This document shows positions 23,807 to 38,544 of a DNA stretch of 64,000 bases, in pieces; position 1 is the stretch's first letter; each line of letters begins with the position of its first letter. The translations under genes were made by a program, and so were the position numbers. Source of the stretch: Polyporus tsugae (Eukaryota; Basidiomycota; Agaricomycetes; Polyporales; Polyporaceae); the NCBI GenBank assembly GCA_024305745.1, contig JAHRBS010000008.1, positions 1,488,001-1,552,000 of the forward strand, written 5' to 3'. The notes under the pieces are model-generated. The model saw only the letters and a list, made by a program, of their open reading frames with translations. It was not told the origin of the DNA and made no database searches.

Positions 23807-26800
23807 ATGGCTTCGGAGTACAACAGCCCGCCGCCGGAGCCACGCCCGCAGCCTCATCCGTATCTCCACGAGCCCCTGCTGTACATCTCCAACCTCCCGC
23901 CGTTTGTGAGAGACGAGGATCTTGCGGCCGCGCTCCAGTCGTGCGCACCGTTCCGGCCGAACATCACACGCGATGGGTCCAACCGGCCGTTGTCGGGGAC
24001 GATCGAGTTCAAGTATCTGGAGAAGGGTGAGTGTCCGTTTTGATATCTGATTTGGAATGTCTTCCTTCGAATCTTCGGCTGCGAGCGTCCTTGCCATGAT
24101 TCAGTCATTGCTGGGCCTCTGGAGCGGCGGGATGAGCATGTAGGAGGAATGGGAGAACGACGGGCGCATGGACGGATGTGTCGGAGGGCAGGCTCCCTAC
24201 AGGCGTGCACGCCGTCTCAGTGACAGCCTTCCTCCTCTCCACCTCTTCTTTCCATCTACATGGCTCACTTGCTCGACAATGTTTCCATGCGAGCGCAACA
24301 TTGCGCTCGCATACCATCCATTCCACTGTGGCGACAGGCATGTTGGCAGCGAGTGCCGGCCTGACTTCCATTCCCCTATCCGATCTTTGCGGACGCGCCC
24401 TGTATTTCGATGCTCGCAAAACTACCGTCGGCCCCGGCGTGGCATTTTCTGCAATCTAACAGGTTGCTATTACCTCGCGTCGGCGAAAGACTTCTAAACA
24501 TGCGCTTGCTATCTCGTCCAATAGCGCCTGATATGTTCAGTTCGTAATTTGGGTTGGATGCGATAGTATCGTAACCAGGCATTATAGAGAATGCCATCCT
24601 GCGCGTGCTCCGATGCCCTGTGTTTGGACTCGGGCACGAACATCCTGACAGACGGCGAACGGGCTTGGCAAAATGTTGTTAGGCAGCTCGCGCCGCCTTT
24701 CCGAATCACTGATACTCCCAGTGATGCCACGTTTGGTTACCGGTTCGTTTAATGTCAGTGAAGGTCGAAGCGGGGCGTGACGCGTCCCCGGGAGTCCTAG
24801 CAGGGACTTAGTTGATTCAGCCGACAGTCATCTAACCGAATTTCACTGTTCTAGTCGCGACTTGAGTGAGCTCGCAGCGATCATGTTTATTTCACTAATT
24901 TGTTTTGATTTCCTTATTCATATTTATGAAGTACTCACCCACGTTGCACGACGCTGATCAACTTCGTCTACAGCGGAAAAAGCACTCGCGACGCTCCAGG
25001 GTCGGCCAGTCCCCAACCTGCCCCAGAATGTTCCACTTACGCTCTCTCCATATCCATCTACGACACCCCCCACGCCCCTGCCTCCTCCTAATGCCTCCCC
25101 ACGACTTGTGAAGCAACTCCCGCCGGGATACACTGATTCACAACTTTACGACCTCTTCCGTTCGTTCGGCGCCCTCGCTTCGGTGCGCACGCAGGCCCCG
25201 TTCGGCAAGGACACCGGTGTGATCGAGTTCTGGAGAGAGGAAGACGCGCGTGATGCGGAAGAGTCCATGCATTGCGCCGAAGTCGAGGGCCAGAACATTG
25301 TCGTGCAAATGTACCAGCCCCGCCGTGCTGGCGCGATCGTGAGCGAGTTCTCCCCCAACGCGCCGTCGTTTGTGCCCAGCGGCTCTGTGTTCCCATACCC
25401 AGCCCAGGTATGTCGCGTGGAGAGTCGTTGCGTGAATAGGGCTAGATGATCATTGTTTAGTATTCCCCGCCTCGACAATCTCCTTACGGTGCGCCCCGTC
25501 AACAATCTGTGTTCATCCATGGTCCTGGGCAGCAGGTGCAGTTGGCTCCCGTCAGCGGACCGGGATCCACCAGCCACAGCGGGCTCATTGACCCTTGCAA
25601 CTTGTTCATCAAAGTAAGCGTGGTCGTTTCCAGTATCATTTGTGAAGCAACACAGACTTACGGGCGGCCTATTTCCAGAATCTCGATACCTCGATCGATT
25701 CGAATGGACTTTTCTCGCACTTCCGTCAGGTATGTCACTATATCTAGTGGGTACGGCACTCTTGACCTAACGAATCTCGCCATTGCAGTTTGGACAGATT
25801 GTCAGGTAGGTGACGTGACAACAGCGTTGTTTGCATAAATTGAACTTGCGCAGTGCTCGTGTCATGCGTAATGAACAGGGAGAGAGCCGTGGCTTCGGTT
25901 TCGTGTCCTTCCAGACTCCGGACCAAGGTAGCTTTATTCCTCATTGGGTATCCCTGTTAATCTCAATTCGGTTGTTCCACCAGCCAACGCTGCGATGAAC
26001 ACCATGAACGGTGTTACTCTGGGCTCGAAACAGCTTGTCGTTCGCCTGCACGAACCGAAGCAGCTCAGGCAGGAAAAGCTCGCTCAGCGCTTCGGCGGCC
26101 ACAACGGGCACCCTCGCAGCAGTAGCGGTGCGACGAGTCCCACGGCCAGCGAGGCCGGCGAGAGCTACGCTGGGTGGCCAAGCCCGAGCAGCCATCCTGC
26201 CGTCCTAGGGTCACCGGTTATGGGATACCTTGAGCGGCCAGACAGGACACGTCGTAGCTCTGGTAGCTTCTACCACGTAGGTCCCCCATTTTCGTTTGTT
26301 TGTTCGTCGTGAGCTTACATAGTAAGGCAGGCTGCGCTTTCTGGTACGCTAAACCTGCCCATGCGTTACGACGACCTCTCGGCGCTCTCACCCGTCGTTC
26401 GGAAAGAGGTGCTCACCGGCGAACTCAGCAGACGGATTAAGAACATGGACGTCGTCGCTAGCGACGAGCTCGAGTCGGTCGTGCAGGCGATCGTTGGGCT
26501 TTCCCTCAGCGAGGTTGTACAGGGCATTCAAGAGCCCGCGAAGCTGTCCGAGCAGGTGCAGGCTGCCAAGAAGTCCCTGAACCTTTCGAAAGACTCGTCA
26601 CCAGCGCCTCCCTCTCCATCTCCCGCGGCGTCGCAGGACTCGCGCCTCCTCGACATCGGCGCCACCGCTTCGGCACCTGATCACCCATCCACTCCGTTGT
26701 CTATGCCTGCGACGCTCTCGACCCCTCCGCGCACGGAGTCGCCCTCCGGCTCGGTCTCCACGCCTCAGTCCGAGCGCGAGCGCTTGTTGGCCGCCGTCGC

Positions 26801-27598
26801 GAGGCTCGAGTCGTCGCAGGTCGCGGACCTGACCGACCTCCTCATGTCGCTCCCCAAGCGCGAGCGCGCGATGTGCCTCTTCAACGTCGAGGTGCTCCGC
26901 GCCAAGATCGCCGACGCGAAGCTCGTCCTCGAGGTCGACGAGACCGAGGAACAGACGCCTGCCGTGCAGACTGTACCCGTGCCCGTACCGCAGACACCCC
27001 CACAGCAGCGCAAGGTCTCATCCATGTTCGACTCGCCCCAGACGCCGGACCTGTCGTCGCGCGGTCCGAGTGCCGCGGCGAGCCCGACACCTGCGACGCC
27101 GGGCACGGGTACGGGCAACGTGCAGGTGCACACGATCGCGTCGCTGGCGCGGTTGCCGGCGTCAGAGATCATCAGGCTGGTGAACTCGTCCTCAGTGACC
27201 GGCCTGCCCCTCCCGAAGGCGGACCCAATGGTCGTGAAGGCGACGGACGAGTTCATCGACGGTCTGCAGGACAAGCCGGTCAACCATCAGAAGCAGCAAC
27301 TGGGCGATAAGTTGTACGTGTTGTCATTGTACGGTAGATTGATATTTCGGTCCTAATGGCCTGAGTTTTCCAGGTGGCGTGTCGTGAAGGCGTTCGGCAT
27401 TAAAGGCGCGGTGAGTATCTTGCAGGGTTGAACATGATTCGACATGAATTGATGTCCTTTATTTTGCTTCGTCAGCCCAAGATTACGATCGCTCTGTTGG
27501 ACCAGGACGACCTCCGTCCGCTTGCGCACCTGATGAATAGCTACCCGTCAGTACTCAAGGAGAAGGCCCTCCTTGTCCAGGCTGCACAGGCGAAGTAA
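23807..27598 (+). CDS. rrm4: Rrm4-like RNA-binding protein (three RRMs, C-terminal MLLE domains)
   Basis: Ten exons give 794 aa in frame: 23807-24026, 24974-25407, 25461-25613, 25679-25729, 25789-25805, 25854-25927, 25984-26276, 26331-27313, 27374-27410, 27476-27598. RRM1 begins LLYISNLPPFVRDEDL, RRM2 LVKQLPPGYTDSQLYDLF, RRM3 NLFIKNLDTSIDSNGLFSHF with RNP1 SRGFGFVSF. The C-terminal half holds MLLE-like helices: one around PMRYDDLSALSPVVRKEVLT, others around SLARLPASEIIRLVNSS and WRVVKAFGIKGAPKITIALL. In Ustilago, Rrm4 carries mRNAs on moving endosomes along microtubules, with MLLE domains binding the adaptor Upa1; the order of domains and the length match that protein. Intron 1 (947 bp) is far longer than the rest and interrupts RRM1. 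Confidence 0.85.
24027..24973 (+). other. Abnormally long intron 1 of rrm4
   Basis: GTGAGT donor at 24027 and CAG acceptor at 24971-24973 bound 947 bp, against about 50-66 bp for the other eight introns. No coding frame, tRNA or terminal repeat is evident inside it. An old insertion is likely. Confidence 0.6.
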
Positions 27599-28447
27599 CG
27601 GCCTATCATTCTTGGCGGTCGTTGTTGTCATCCTATATCCGCGATGTCTGCTCTCAACTGCTCTTCTTTCTCGTTTGGTTTCCGCTGTCCTCCAGCTCCA
27701 GTGTTGTCAAGGTCATACTCGCAGAACGCCGACTACAAGCCCTCGCCCACTTCCGACATACAACGAACTCCCTCTCGCTGCTGGGCGTCAGGTGTAGCTT
27801 CGATCCCTTGCATTTGGTTTCTCGTTCTTGCTCTCCCCAAGTTGAACAACCACCGCTCCCCTCCCACCTCCTTTCCCTGTCTCTACAATCTAATGGAATA
27901 CCTGCCGTCATTCTGACACGTTACACGCTACACTTTTGCTTTTCCTGCCTTTCGTCTACCTTCTCGTCTTTCCAATCCTTACACGTTACGATGCGCAATC
28001 CACGACCCCGATGCACGCGTTCCCGCTCTGCGTTCTACGTTGATCTTTTCCTCCCCTCTCTTCACGCCGACGTTCCCCCCGCCGCTCTTGTTGCTATCCC
28101 CACTATTCTCACACAGTTACGCCCGCCCTCCCTTACGACCGTTGATGACCGTTACAAAGGTTCTTTCTTGTCTTGTTCTCTTCGCCGTTGATTTTTCTCC
28201 TCTGCCGTACTTACTGCTGTACCTTGCGACTCTGAGAAATGAAGAACATTGAGTCGCATGGCGCTGCCTGGCGGGAAGGCCGCATCGAGCGCCATGAGCT
28301 GACCATTCGGACGTACAATAAGATCAGGAATGCGGACGTACAATGCCGCGGTGCGTCACGTACTTACATATAACCGAGTGCTAGCGCTGGCATGCAACGA
28401 TGGCGGACAGGACCTTGACCGGTGCTTGACCTCCAACCACCAACACC
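27599..28447. other. 3' flank of rrm4, pyrimidine-rich
   Basis: A strongly C/T-rich plus strand to about 28200 yields long but featureless frames. It is probably the 3' untranslated region and terminator zone of rrm4 plus the promoter of the next gene. Confidence 0.5.
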
Positions 28448-29162
28448 ATGTCCGCTACGACTTCATCCCAGTCAGATGTTCAGCTGTCTCCGACCTCCCC
28501 CTCGGCAGAACGTACTTCTTCGACTTGCAAACTCTACGACTCCGCGCCTTCACCCAATCCAGACAAGCCGTCTCGTCGCAAGCAACCCATGAAGAATTTT
28601 GAATGGGGGGTAAGTCGTAACCTTCGTACCCCTCGAGTAGTTCTCAAGTGACGCGGTGATGTAGGGAAGCCTCGTCCGAAAGACGCTACCTGTGTGCACC
28701 ATTCCTCGTTGGCTCGACCCTTCCCATGTGGATGTCGCCTACCCCACCGAGCTAGCGCTCCCTCTGTGCTGGTATGGCGTGCCATTCGTCCGCAAGCTGA
28801 TCTACCCCTACACGGAGCGTATCGGCCTCGCGAGCTACTACACCGAACAGCTGCTTCGCGCCAACCCGGGAGACTTGGACACGTTCCAGACGTGGGCGAA
28901 TCTGGAGGTCTGGTTCCAGAAGCTGTCAGGGCTCACCTTGGACTTGAACCTCGTGTGGGGGCAGCCGACTCCGATCCTCACGTTCTTCTCGAACCACGAG
29001 CTTCCGCGTGTCACAAAAAAGCAGTTGGATCTAATCGGCGACTTGCTCGATGATATAGACTATGGGGAGGAGTACCAGTTGATGTGGTATCTCGATCGCA
29101 ATCTGAACGTGCGTCGTTCGTTTACTCAATGATTACTGTCTGACAACTGCAAGCAGTATTAG
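28448..29162 (+). CDS. Small unknown protein, family S copy 1
   Basis: Exons 28448-28609, 28665-29108 and 29157-29162 give 203 aa. Exon 1 encodes a Ser/Thr/Pro-rich, probably disordered N-terminus that ends in FEWG at the splice site. Exon 2 encodes a compact conserved domain: LVRKTLP, WLDPSHVDV, LPLCWYGVPFV, YTERIGLASYYT, GDLDTFQTWANLEVWF, LDLNLVWG, LTFFSNHEL, DYGEEYQLMWYLDRNL. The last exon is only TAT TAG. No enzyme family or signal peptide is recognised; conserved Trp, Asp and Tyr residues suggest a folded soluble domain. Seven further copies lie between 39.8 and 51.4 kb. Function unknown. Confidence 0.8.
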
Positions 29163-32100
29163 GTACTCCATCTGTTACTTTTACGCAAAGAGCATCTATG
29201 TCGGCAAAGTCGGGAGCCTAGTTTGGTTTCGCCTCCTTGAAGTCCTTCTGTCATGACGTCCACAAATCATTACTTGGCTTTGAGGCCAGATTTGGTGTAC
29301 GAAGATAGACCATAGTGAGTACATTCCGAGCAGACAAATACATCAGGACGCGTCGCGTCTCGCACGCAATCACACCATGTGGCCGCACAGGTCCAGGAAC
29401 GCAACACCATGGTCGACCACCAACCACCATATGTGACCAAGACCAGTACTAGGCAGTCACCAGACGCGCCCTTCCTTTCTATGGCGTTCAAGGAATATAC
29501 TGCCAGTGTTTTACGCGCCGGTTGTAAGCATGCGCGCACCACCTGCTTTCACCCCCCGGATGTGCACCGTCTCATCCTCGTCTCTCGTAAAGTTATGTAT
29601 TGCCGATCATCTGTACTACGTACAGCCGCCGTCTACGTTTCAGTCCTGACAACGCCCCTCAGGAGGCTCGAGGCTCGCTGGGAATTCCCACTTTAGAAAG
29701 AGCCCACGCGTTTCGGGACAAGTACTACTAATATATATATATATGTAGCATGTGCAACGTGCATCCTGAACGCCCCATTATTAACTTTACGCACCCGTAT
29801 GTAATATAGAACCCGTCGGACCAGCGTTGACAACGCCGACGTTCCGCAGCGACTGTAACTCCCATCGCCAGTCGCGGCTTCCGCTTCAGCTTCAGCTACT
29901 TTTCAGCGACATCAGACCGAGAAAGCCGACTCGCCCGGGGCCGTCCTGGTCCAGCGCCCGTGTCCGCGGTGTCGAATTCGAAACGGGTGCCGCGTTCCCA
30001 CCGACGTCGTACCAGGTCCCCACAGGTCAGCGGTCGGTGCCGGTGAAGGTTCACGGAGGACGTCGAACCTTGCACTTTGAACGTTGGAGCTGTTCCTTGG
30101 GCGGTGGAAGAAGGCCAGCGGAGTCTACTAAGGAGCGTCGTTGACACTGCCGGTACCGGGGCGCAGTGGCCTCCTCGGATCCGTCTAGTCTATGTAGGAA
30201 GGTTCAGACGGCCCCGACGGGGAGCGGCGTCAGTGTCAATACTATGTAGTGTCGGCACCACGGCTGTCACTGGGGTTGTCAATTGCAAAGTAGGACCCTG
30301 GGAGAAGGAAGTTCGGTATACACGCTGTGCGTGCGCGCAGTCCTGAGGGATATCGATCAACAGTTCGAACTTCGATGGGCAGGTCTGGACAGAGTGCCAG
30401 GCGGGAGGCAAGGGAGCCTGAGCGGGGGGTTTATCGAAAACTGCTACCGACGTTGAGCGTTCAACGATTCGCGGCGGACGTTGGCATGTGCGGTGCGCGG
30501 CGGAGACTTGGACTGGCCAGTGATCCAGAGGCATGACGGGCGAGGCAGTTGAGCGCATGCTTGAGCTTGAAGTACCGTGCATGCACCAAGTCAACGTATG
30601 CACAGCTACGGACATGGACGCTGGGAAAAACATCCCCAGAGGAAGGGTGCCGGGGACTCGGAAGAGGCTGTGAGGACCGGGGACGCCCGTGACAAGCTTG
30701 CGAAACATACGTACGCACCCGCTGCGTGCTTCAGGGAAGTGCGGTTTCCCTTGGATGAGAAGCATGGGAAGGGCCGCCACTGGGGGTTACTACATAGTCT
30801 GGAGGACTCGAGTCGACCGCATGCGTTGTCGGAGGACCTGAGTCTAAAAGAGGCGTGGCGTGTTCCCAGGCGTGCGCGGGCCGTGATCTAAGTTACAGCT
30901 GGAGTTACCATTGAGCTGGGAAGGTGCTCCGCCGGCCTACCGGTGCGCGACTTTGCGATGCGCGACGCGCTGCGGCTCGCAGCTCGACCGGGAAGGGGTG
31001 TTACCGCGTACAGCATATAAGTACTTGAGGCCTGTCTGCGCCGCTCAGGTACTGCATCCAAGGCTGCCCCATCAGGAATGGAAGGACGTGCGTATATGTA
31101 GCCCAAGGAGTCGGCGAGGGACCGCAAGGGAGTGTGTGTAGCGAAATGACGGCGGCGTGCAAGGGAAAGACGTCCATAGTCCACGGAAGATGTCAACGTA
31201 AAGCAGCAATATCTCGGGGGTACCAGGCATGTGCGGGATGTGGTGAAGGGTGCCGAGATCAACATCTGCTACGCTCCGTTTGCGACGACGTCGAGCGAGA
31301 GGCACGGAGTGGCGGCGATTCGAAGGAGCAGGAGGCCAGCGTATCAACAATGGTATCTGTCGCCATTATCGGGACCACAGTCCTTCGCAGCTTGCGATGG
31401 ACGTCCCTTGGCCTGCGGACTACTGTTGTGGGCAAGGGAAAGTACATACAAGGACGGATGGTATCTGCAGATGTGTCTGCGAAGGATGTGAAGCACAGAT
31501 TCACGCCTATTAGAACGTCCGGGGCGAGTATGTACTATGTATAGCCAAGAAGATTAGCGCATATAGTCACGGCAGTGGGAATCCGTTTGGGGATTGGACG
31601 TACCCGGAGATTGTCCCCTCGCGCAGCTCGCAGCTCCCGGTCAATGAAGAGGTGCCCGCAAGCAGATTTCATATGAAATCCGGTTTGAAAGTTCCGACGT
31701 ATGGAGAGGCACGCAGGGGGTTTGTCTGCAAAGGTCGGAACAATCGGGTCGACCTGCGATGGTGCTGGCGCAGTACGCAGTCCACATCATTAGCATCAAT
31801 TAAATTGTGAACGACCTTGAAGATGGTCAGGTGCCGGACGGCAAAGAGGTGGTAAAGCGGGTTCTCGTGAACGTACGCACCTTCCAAGTTCGCTGCATGC
31901 ATTGGTACACACGCGCACCACGAGTTACCGTACAGGGGCCACTTCGGACGTGAGAGCGAGTCACCACATAGCTGTACGCGCGATGATGGAGGAAGGCGAA
32001 AGGCGGGTTCGATAACAGGATACCATCCACAGCCCGAGCTGCATACACACGTCCGCGAGAAAGGGAGTGACAGAAATCGAGGTCTCCTGGCGACCAACAC

Positions 32101-33692
32101 CGTCGGTGGGAGCGCTTCCTGGGGTGACGCAACCGGTCCCGGCGTATTGGTTACTCCTACTTGCCTCCTCTGGAAGGCTGCGTGCGCAGGCCACAGCGCT
32201 GGGTTCCACCGGGCGGAAGCACATAGACAGTGCGGTTGTAATGCGACTAATACTTAACCTGAGAGCCGTCAGCGCTGATGGTGATGGAGCAGGAGATATT
32301 ATGTATTGACTTGACTCTCTGACGCGCCTTGAGAAGAGTTGAGTTGTTGCCCACCAGTGTCGATACACATTAAATGTCAAACGGGGCGCGCGGGGTGACC
32401 TGCGGGGGGTAATCCGGGTGTTGATGTTCGTATTAGGTGCGCCGAGGTGGTGGGGGCGACGAGGTGCACCGCCCGTAGCTAGCGAGGGTGCTGACGTCGG
32501 CGCCATCAGGATGGCTCTGACAACAGTGTTCGTACAGCCGTCCGATCAATTCAAAGTGTCAGAAACGTTTGCGCCTCCCGGGCTTCCCTTTGGGGTAAAT
32601 TTGTTCACAAGCGAGACTCCTCGAGGGTGTGCTCGATGGTTTGAGGGACAATGTAAGACATGTTGCGCCACGATGATCTGCAGGCGCCGAGGAGGAAATG
32701 ACGGCGGAAAAGAGCACCCTGACAGGAGGGTCAAAGAAGGTATGGTCAACATGTTGATCTGACATCTCAGCGATCTTGATTCTTCCGGTCATGTCCCACG
32801 CCTCCTCACCAAGATATGGGATAAGTACGGAGCAAGTAGTACGGACCTAGAACGATAGAGGACCATGAGGATAGGAATTACGAGCATCATGGCCCATGGG
32901 ATGGTTCAGAAGGCCTTGATAGACTGGTCCATGGAGAGGGTTCTCCACGGCGCATCTGTCAAGCAGAGCGATGTGAAGAGTGCTCGCGACAGAGATTGCG
33001 GTTGAGTGGTGGAGGATGGTATACTTACTGCTTCAAAGGGCCCGGGTGCCTTCGATGTACTCGTCAAATGGAATGAGATGGAGTTGCGCGGGATTGACAT
33101 GGCGTTGAGGATGTAGGATGCCCGACGAGCATGGACAGCTGAAGCGTAAACTCGGCAGAAAAGGTGTGTAACACTTATCTTGTTGCCCTGCCCCTTTATT
33201 GTGTTTCAATCGCAGAATCCGTGCGAGGACGAATAGTTACAAATGGTCACAGTGCGCCGGCCGTCTGGTTGACCACCCTCTCGGGGACGCATGAACGACA
33301 TGGCTTCGGCGTCCATCCATCTGCCTGTTGAGCGAGAGAAAGTGATGATCATGGACGAGCGCGATTGCCGCTTCCACTGACGGGGATCCGGAGGTGGACG
33401 GATTTGGCGGTGCGGGGGTGGTTGTGCTTCACGACAGGCGCGAGAGCAATCAGATGTTGATAGGTCTGCCTGTGCCGCGGTCGAGGGCTGCAGATCAGTG
33501 TGCGAACGAGAATTGGAGACGGTTTGCGGTTGCTCTGGGGACCAGCCCAGCGTGAGCACGTCCCCGCGCACGCGGCCGGGCGTTCCCGTTGCCACTGGCA
33601 CACAACAAGATCGCCTCTAAAAGCTCTTTCTTCCTCTCCTGTCTTTTGTTCTCGTTCTCGCATCCGCCTCGCATCCTCCACACACCACCACC
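29163..33692. other. Long gene-poor stretch
   Basis: 4.5 kb without a recognisable gene. The longest frames (30780-30190 minus, 32506-31961 minus, 31134-31544 plus) have no domain, and their codon content and overlap with opposing frames do not favour any of them. Partly degraded genes could be hidden here. The last 500 bases are the promoter region of the MAP kinase gene. Confidence 0.4.
29731..29744. repeat. (AT)n microsatellite
   Basis: Seven AT units in a row. Confidence 0.8.
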
Positions 33693-35376
<1,684 letters not shown>

Positions 35377-36454
35377 ACCTGTGCATGCCGTGCCATGCCA
35401 TGGTCTCATGCTGTCGATATTCTTACGCCCGTTCACGCCCACGTCAACCGTTGATGTCCCGTCCCATTCCATTCCGTCCAGTATACGTACGTGGAAAATG
35501 TGTACACTGTATCTTTTCGTTTTTTCATACACGTCTTGCGAAGCTTTTCTCTCTCTCTCCCTGCCGTACCCGCCCACCGCTCGTCGACGGCCGTGCCATT
35601 TCTAATTTCCATTTCTATAATTTCATCTCACCTCGCATCTCCGATTTCAACTTGATCTTCAAATTCAAACTTCAACTTCAACTTCAACACGCGCACCCCA
35701 GGACTGGTTTGGCGTCGGTCAGTCGAGGATAGAGCCGTCTCTGTATGATATATAGTAGTAGTGATATGCTTAGAGTAGTTCGCGTCTTGTTCTCCCCTGT
35801 CCGTTATTGCGGAGGAAAGACAAACCATTTGAGGCAAACACTGGCCGGTACTTGTTGGCATTGGCCTTGGCTCGTCGAAGTTCTTGCATCGAGTCCTCCA
35901 AGCTGATATCTGTACGGTTTGCTCGAGTAGATGCACTGATAAAGATATCTGGATAGCGGCACAGAAAGGACGAACACCCCACGTAATGGATATTATACTA
36001 AGTACAAGTATGACCGGCCGAGGACGGACTTGGAGCCTCGGAGACAACCGCCAGCTGCGCAAGCATGCCAAACAGACCTATCTTGACGTAGTTAACCACC
36101 AACAGTATCGGCGGTCGTCACGAAGTCAGAGTCCGAGCTGTTCAGCCCTGCCCCGCTGTTAACTGCGTCCTGTGCTTCAAGTGTCGCATCAGGTCGTCCG
36201 TCGTCTCCAACGTCGTCCGAGTCGGCTGCCCCTGATGTAAGAGCACCGGGCACCCCTCGGCCGCATCAGCGTTGAAAGATACTGCCACGGCTGAGGCCGG
36301 AGGCCTGAGGTGCGAAGTCGCTGAGATCAAGCATCAGGCCGGGAGAAATACGGCCACTGCTGCTTTTTGGAGCGGACTGTAAAGCTGGTCGCATCGTCGA
36401 TACCTACATAGGGTTACTGCCTTGCTGCTACCGCCCTAGTGGGCGTTCAAGCGT
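35377..36454. other. 3' flank of the kinase gene, no gene seen
   Basis: C/T-rich to 35700, with reiterated AACTTC/CAACTT units near 35660-35690. No coding signal beyond that. Confidence 0.45.
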
Positions 36455-38268
36455 TCAAGTTGCGAACCCAGAGCCGAGGTGAGCCTTCAGCTTCAGTCCG
36501 TTCTCCGGTCGTCGGAGAACATGCGCGAGCCTCGCCAATACCTTAGGCAAATTCATCTCCACCGGCGAATGCGACCGATAGAACCCCGCCACCTGGTAAG
36601 GACGTCTGTGTAGCAGAGACGGCGAAACTTTGTTAAACGCTTGCACAAGAGAACAGAGGTGCGTCCAAGACGCACTGGCTCACTATACGGGGTCAACAAC
36701 GCGTCCGACTCGTCATCCGACGTGTCTTCGATCACGTCTGGCACGCAGAAGTCGTCCGCGTCAAAGTCAAAGTCAGGAAGGGGGTCATGCACGACCGAGT
36801 GGGGTTGAAGGCCGGAGGGCAACAGAAGGGGATGGGTTGGGGTGTAGTATGGTTCGTCGTCGTCGTCGTCTACGGGCAAAGAGGAGGGCGTTCTGGGGCT
36901 CTCGACGCAGTTATAGTTGTTGTCGTCACCGAGGTCCTCCAAAAGGGAGTCTAGCCAATGGTTCTCAGACGGCCCTCCGTCGGCGCTGTGAGAGCCAAGA
37001 GGGCAGGGTTCTGGGAACATGAAGGTATCCTCCTCGACCTCGTCGCGTGCCTCGTCGTCGTCGTCGTGGCGTCTATATATATATCATGATGTTATACATC
37101 AGCGTCTGCCTCAGGCGGGGCAGGGCCGACTGTATGAGAGCGGAGGATCGAGTTTTTGAGGAGGGTCCAGCGGTGAAGGCTGTGGGACTCGGGCTTGTTA
37201 CTGTATTGCAGCAACCTCGAACGGGCTAAGGCAAAGGACGACACCGCCGGCATGAGGTGACCATAGCCCGTGCCACTGTGAGCTTCTTGGCCGACAGTAC
37301 TGTTGTTCCTCTTCCAGCAGTCCTGACACTCTTCCATGGGTGGGCTTGTCTCGACTAAAATCCCAATGTGTCGTTGAAGCTCGGCGATGCTGGTATCCGC
37401 GACACGAAACCCCACCGCGTTGTGGACCGGACACCGCACGAGAAACAAAGAGTACCGAACGCCGGGTTTGGTGATGGGTGTGATCAAAAGACGGGACAGC
37501 TTTTCTAGCCCAGCGTGGTTCGTTGGATCATCGCTCTCCACGGGGACTGCGATTTTGACCGTCTGTAGGGACGCCAACGAACATGCGAAGGCTAGTCGCT
37601 GGTCATCCTCGACCGCATCCACTAATCATATGAGAAGCGTTGGATTAGCCTTAAAGAATCGGTTTTAGCCCCGACTCCATGACGTACTCGCCACCGCAGA
37701 CATTTGAGGACAAAGTACCGAAAGACTGACGACGGAGTCGCCACATACGTCTAAGATAGGTTTTAAAATCGGGAGCTGTCGAAGAGGAAACCAATTTCAG
37801 TATGACATTTGACAGCCCTCATGAATCTGATTTGGTTACTTGCCGATAGCTCGAGATTTTGGAGCTTGAACGTCTCTTGAGAAAATGCTCGGCGAATGAG
37901 AGGGGTATGTCTTTGGTCGAACATCCACCACGAGGGAACGTGGTGCAGGTAAATGAGACGGACATCTTTGATGTTCTTGAACGAGCGCAGGACACGGAAG
38001 AGGTCCGAAACTGAGTTGAAGTGGCAGGAGAGATCGAGTGTGACCACTTCACTGAAGAACCCAGCGATACCCTTGCGATATACCAACGGATAGTCACCCC
38101 ATCGCAGGGTCGTCCCCAAGGACAGACGGCGCACGTTCGGGAGCACACGGGATGATAGCTGGTGGAATGGTATGTACGTTGCATCTGCCGGATTGAAATC
38201 TGGATCGGGAGCCACCTGGAGAGACGTGGCGAGTGCCGCAAGGCGCGGGTGTCTCTTGACAATGTCAT

Positions 38269-38544
38269 CAGCAAAAGTGAAAAAATATCCTCCGGGAGTG
38301 CAGGTATTGCCTAAAGTATGCATTAATGCATGGGAATGTGATGGATGGCACTGCCATGCCATCCTCACAATCCTCGCAATCCTCACAATCCTTGCAAGAC
38401 ATTTGAGGGATTGCATGGGATTTCGTGGTATGGCATGGTCCTCTTCTAGTTTGCACGCCAATACAACAAATGTTAGGTAATGTATGAGCATTGTCAGCAT
38501 TGCCTTACAACTCAATCTGGCAGGATATTTTTACACTTTTGCTG
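38269..38544. mobile_element. MITE with 25-bp terminal inverted repeats
   Basis: 276 bp. The left end CAGCAAAAGTGAAAAAATAT and the reverse complement of the right end CAGCAAAAGTGTAAAAATAT differ at one of 20 positions and the match continues with ATCCT. No coding capacity, AT-rich ends. Flanks ATGTCAT and ATGGTCG may be a diverged target-site duplication; comparison with copies A and B shows the sequence is absent there, proving insertion. The CAG... terminus and possible 7-8-bp duplication would fit a hAT-derived element, but this is tentative. Confidence 0.85.
38361..38400. repeat. 9-bp tandem repeat inside the MITE
   Basis: Four units close to TCCTCACAA (with CGC and TTG variants) in a row. 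Confidence 0.75.

Noticed and set aside
30190..30780. 196-codon minus-strand frame
   Set aside because: No recognisable motif, overlapped by frames on both strands, no flanking exon signals; kept only as part of the gene-poor stretch.
31961..32506. 181-codon minus-strand frame
   Set aside because: Low-complexity Arg/Ser/Pro content and no homologous exon neighbours.
38268..38480. Frames inside the F-box C exon
   Set aside because: They are made by the inserted MITE and its 9-bp repeats.
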